Source of the DNA: Cryobacterium sp. Y11
GTDB lineage: Bacteria; Actinomycetota; Actinomycetes; Actinomycetales; Microbacteriaceae
Assembly: GCF_002929535.1 (NCBI RefSeq)
Contig: NZ_PJJO01000054.1
Location: 62,001-126,000 of the forward strand
DNA: 64,000 bases
Direction of reading: 5' to 3'
The position numbers and the translations under genes were made by a program. Each line of letters opens with the position of its first letter. Position 1 is the stretch's first letter. Under the pieces are notes generated by a model that saw only the letters and a program-made list of their open reading frames with translations, searched no databases and had not been told where the DNA came from. This document shows, piece after piece, positions 61,447-64,000 of this stretch.

Positions 61447-61506
61447 AGCGGCGCAACGCCCGCGCGCCGCGAAGTCCTGTCCCGGCACGCACCGGAAACC
61501 GACCGA

Positions 61507-62064
61507 CTAGTGCCAGAGGCTGGGGGCTGGGGCCCGCGTGGGCGGAACGGCGGCGGTGCTTGCCCACTCCAGCAGCCAGTCGGGCACGCTCACGTCGTCG
61601 GGGGCGACACCGATGGCCGCGAGCAACTCGTCGATCGTGACGATTCCACCGGCGCGCTTGAGAAAGCGACCACGAATGTAGCCGTGGGCGTAGATTTCGG
61701 GCGAGCCGTCGGCATCCGGTCGTACGAAGCGTTGCTCGACGTACACGGCCTTCTCGTCGAAGCCGATGATGCGCGACTCGACGGTGAATTTTTGGCCGAG
61801 CCTCAGCGACTTGCGAAAGCTGATCGTCTCGGAGACCACGACGGGGTACCAGCCGCGCTCCTTGAAGATGGCCCAGACGCCGGTGCGCTGCAGCATGTCG
61901 AAGCGCGCCACGTCCATGATGGACAGGTAGACGCCGTTGTTCATGTGCCGCAAAATATCCTGGTCGGTCGGCAGCGTCACAAAGTTGGTGCGCGCTACAT
62001 CGAAGTGGCCGAGCCGGGGACCGAAGCGCGACAGCAGGGCGTGGAGGAGGGTTCGAAAGAACAT
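61507..62064 (-). CDS. Acyl-CoA thioesterase, hotdog fold
   Basis: A 185-residue 4HBT-type thioesterase. Hotdog signature VTLPTDQDILRHMNNGVYLSIMDVARFDML, then VSETISFRKSLRLGQKFTVESRIIGFDEKAVYVEQRFV. The MNN/D pair is the usual active region. The start is ATG 62064 (MFFRTLLHALLSRF) with GGGGAC upstream; a longer frame to 62214 has no similarity. Substrate unknown. Confidence 0.84.
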   Translation of the reverse strand: MFFRTLLHALLSRFGPRLGHFDVARTNFVTLPTDQDILRHMNNGVYLSIMDVARFDMLQRTGVWAIFKERGWYPVVVSETISFRKSLRLGQKFTVESRIIGFDEKAVYVEQRFVRPDADGSPEIYAHGYIRGRFLKRAGGIVTIDELLAAIGVAPDDVSVPDWLLEWASTAAVPPTRAPAPSLWH

Positions 62065-62247
62065 ATGCACGTCCCCGATGCTAGCGAGGCCGCGACTCTG
62101 GCGGGCAATCCGTTGTGGGTGAGCGCCAGCATCCGGTGCCGCAACGGTGGTGACGTGCATGATGAGCCACACATCGCGGTGCTGCCGTTCGCCGCGACCG
62201 GCACACAGGTTCAACCCGGCTGCCGAACAGCTCAGCCGTCGAACAGC

Positions 62248-63420
62248 TCAGAGCGCGGCTACGGCGCGCGGCGCAACGGCGCGCACGAACGCGCCGAGGC
62301 GGCGGTAGACCTCCTGCGATTCTGGGTGCGAGTCGTCCTGCTGCCAGGTGTGCTTGGTATTGACGCTGCGCCGCCCGTAGATCAGAGTGTCGACGCGAAT
62401 CTTGCGCTCCCGCAGCGCCTCGATGAAGTTGAGGTTGGCGCGGTAGAAGTAGTCTCGCTCCGAGGTGGTGACGAAAACCGGCGGAAACCCCCGGTCCAGC
62501 CACTCGATTGGTGACATGAACCGGGCCGCTGTGCGCAGGTGCAGGCCGCGACCTCGCTCGGGCAGCAGCATCCGCACGAAGTTCAGGCTCAACACAAAAC
62601 CGCGATCAAACAGCACCGAGAAGTCGGCGATGCTGCAGTGCTGCACCAGACCACGCAGGCTGCGGGCAGCGATTGGTGGCCGGATCTCATAGTGTTCGGC
62701 GAGCGCGGGCTCGTAGGCGGCAGCCGTGAGCAACGCCGCAATGTGGCCACCGGCGGAGTCGCCGCCGAGCACGATGCGCGTCGGGTCGCCCCCGTATGCA
62801 GCAATGTTGCGGGCGACCCAGTCCAGTACCGCGTTGCCGTCTTGCATCATGTGCCCCAGCTGAAACCGCGTGGCCATGCGATAGTTGGCGTTGACCACGA
62901 TCATGCCCTCGGCCGCCTGGCTCGCACAGTACTTGGTGAGCGGGTCCTTATCGCCAGAGGTCCAGCCGCCGCCGTGAAAGTAGACGTAAACGGGCAGCGG
63001 TTCGGCGAGCGCGCCGGGATCGCGCTTCGGCACGAGAACGTCGAGCCGGTGATTTTTCTGGCCGTCACCGATGTAGTCGAGATCGAGATCGTACTCGACC
63101 GAATCGATGGGGTTCAGGTTGAACTTATGCACCGGCACCGCCCGCCGAAGCATCAGTGCGCGCCACGCCCAGACCGGCAGCCGACGCACGCCCGTCTCCC
63201 GGTGCGTAGACCGGTCGACGGTCACCCCGTCGGCGTGCAAACGGATGCCGTGCAGCCAGGTCGTGGCCGCGCTAATCGGAGCCGCCCTGACCGGAACTGC
63301 ACTGACCGGAACTGCGACACCGGGCACCGACTGAGAGTCACGGACGCGTTCTATCGAAGCTGGGGAAAGAGAACGGGTAGCGGGACGAACAACGTCGAAC
63401 GTGGTGCTGGTATGACTCAT
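62248..63420 (-). CDS. Alpha/beta hydrolase, HSL-type esterase
   Basis: A 390-residue esterase of the hormone-sensitive lipase family. Oxyanion-hole HGGGW in VYVYFHGGGWTSG, nucleophile Ser in LGGDSAGGHIAAL, and Asp/His near the C-terminus (TSERDYFYRANL, HTWQQDD). The N-terminal ~60 residues are low complexity (VAVPVSAVPVRAAPISA). ATG 63420. Substrate unknown; not secreted by signal peptide. Confidence 0.87.
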   Translation of the reverse strand: MSHTSTTFDVVRPATRSLSPASIERVRDSQSVPGVAVPVSAVPVRAAPISAATTWLHGIRLHADGVTVDRSTHRETGVRRLPVWAWRALMLRRAVPVHKFNLNPIDSVEYDLDLDYIGDGQKNHRLDVLVPKRDPGALAEPLPVYVYFHGGGWTSGDKDPLTKYCASQAAEGMIVVNANYRMATRFQLGHMMQDGNAVLDWVARNIAAYGGDPTRIVLGGDSAGGHIAALLTAAAYEPALAEHYEIRPPIAARSLRGLVQHCSIADFSVLFDRGFVLSLNFVRMLLPERGRGLHLRTAARFMSPIEWLDRGFPPVFVTTSERDYFYRANLNFIEALRERKIRVDTLIYGRRSVNTKHTWQQDDSHPESQEVYRRLGAFVRAVAPRAVAAL

Positions 63421-63514
63421 TACTTGAGGTTAAGTCGACTCCCCCGAATCCCCACTGGGAAGGACCCCATTTGGGGGTGACTCCCGGTTTCAGGTGGGTA
63501 TTCCGCCGCCTCCC

Positions 63515-64000
63515 TCAGCCAGCGGATGCCCCGCCCGCGACTCCGGTCGCCTCCAACACCGCACGCGCGATCGTGTGAAAGTGCAGGTTGAAGCCGAGAA
63601 CCCCCGGCGTGGACTGCACGTCGAGGTCCAGAGTCGGCACGTCGACGGCGTGCACGATGAATTGGTACCGGTGGGTGCCTGTTCCCGGCGGCGGTCCGGC
63701 ACCGACGAAGGAGGTCAGGCGCAGCTCGTTGGGCAAAACGAGCGCGCCGGCCGGCAGGGCCGTGACTCCCGTTGCGAGTTCGGTGACGGAAGCCGGCAGA
63801 TTTGCCACGGCCCAGTGCCAGAATCCGGAGCCGGTCGGGGCATCCGGGTCGTACACGGTCAGGGCAAAACTCTGGGTTTCGGGAGGGAAACCGGTCCAGG
63901 AGAGCTGGGGGGAGACATCTGCTCCCCCGGCAGCAGCGCCGTACTGGGCCGGCCGCAACGGGCTACCGTCGATCATGTCGGTGCTCGTGAGAGCGAACTG
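63515..64000 (-). CDS. YbhB/YbcL (PEBP) family protein, 5' end beyond the window
   Basis: At least 161 codons of a Raf kinase inhibitor-like protein. [42 protein letters not shown] and [28 protein letters not shown] are PEBP hallmarks (DPDAP and the ligand pocket His). The frame continues upstream past a Met at 63976 with QFALTSTD, the usual family start region, so the true start is beyond the window edge. Confidence 0.88.
   Translation of the reverse strand, partial: QFALTSTDMIDGSPLRPAQYGAAAGGADVSPQLSWTGFPPETQSFALTVYDPDAPTGSGFWHWAVANLPASVTELATGVTALPAGALVLPNELRLTSFVGAGPPPGTGTHRYQFIVHAVDVPTLDLDVQSTPGVLGFNLHFHTIARAVLEATGVAGGASAG

Overview
The window is a GC-rich, gene-dense stretch of an actinobacterial chromosome. 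A Microbacteriaceae-like soil or cold-environment organism is the best guess. This rests on the very frequent GCATCCG/CGGATGC word, GTG and TTG starts, 4-bp ATGA gene overlaps, a fused OleBC protein and actinobacterial-type PhnF, AllR and LldR regulators. No rRNA, tRNA, CRISPR array or insertion sequence was seen. All functions are inferred from protein sequence read by eye; no search was run.

Region 1 (1-17.4 kb) is a purine-to-malate catabolic island. Two deaminases (one guanine deaminase-like), two NCS2 permeases and xanthine dehydrogenase xdhABC lead to urate. Urate oxidase, hydroxyisourate hydrolase and OHCU decarboxylase give S-allantoin. Allantoinase and (S)-ureidoglycine aminohydrolase continue towards glyoxylate, and malate synthase feeds it into the TCA cycle. 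A CitE-like aldolase of unknown role (DUF6986) is tightly coupled between malate synthase and the aminohydrolase. An AllR-like IclR regulator is divergent from malate synthase. Allantoate amidohydrolase is not in the window.

Region 2 (17.5-30.3 kb) is mixed metabolism: a POT peptide transporter, a DapA-like aldolase, a 2-hydroxyacid dehydrogenase, a DUF59 Fe-S factor, an lldR-lldD lactate operon, a broken Doc toxin with its antitoxin, an AXE1 esterase, an arginine-type module (ornithine aminotransferase, dimethylargininase-like hydrolase, Lrp regulator), a FetB-like permease and an MFS transporter.

Region 3 (30.3-42 kb) is a full C-P lyase system: phnGHIJKL, a DUF1045 2H phosphoesterase, phnM, phnN and phnDCE (PhnE being a fusion of two permeases), with divergent phnF and a clear operator between phnF and phnG.

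Region 4 (42-50 kb) holds two duplicated short GntR regulators flanking a membrane protein, then the long-chain olefin cluster oleA-oleBC-oleD. Region 5 (50-64 kb) holds bifunctional PutA with a divergent LysR regulator, small membrane and zinc-ribbon proteins, a PPK2 kinase, a very large secreted 5'-nucleotidase with a PHO-box-like promoter, an SRPBCC protein, a thioesterase, an alpha/beta hydrolase and a PEBP-family protein cut by the window edge.

The most unusual structures are: the lldD/doc junction, where the last lldD codons are antisense Doc active-site DNA; the duplicated gntR with a remnant of the oleD 3' end; dispersed repeat units read in frame as the OleB-OleC linker; the DUF6986 gene in the ureide operon; and PHO-box-like repeats at two phosphorus-scavenging loci.
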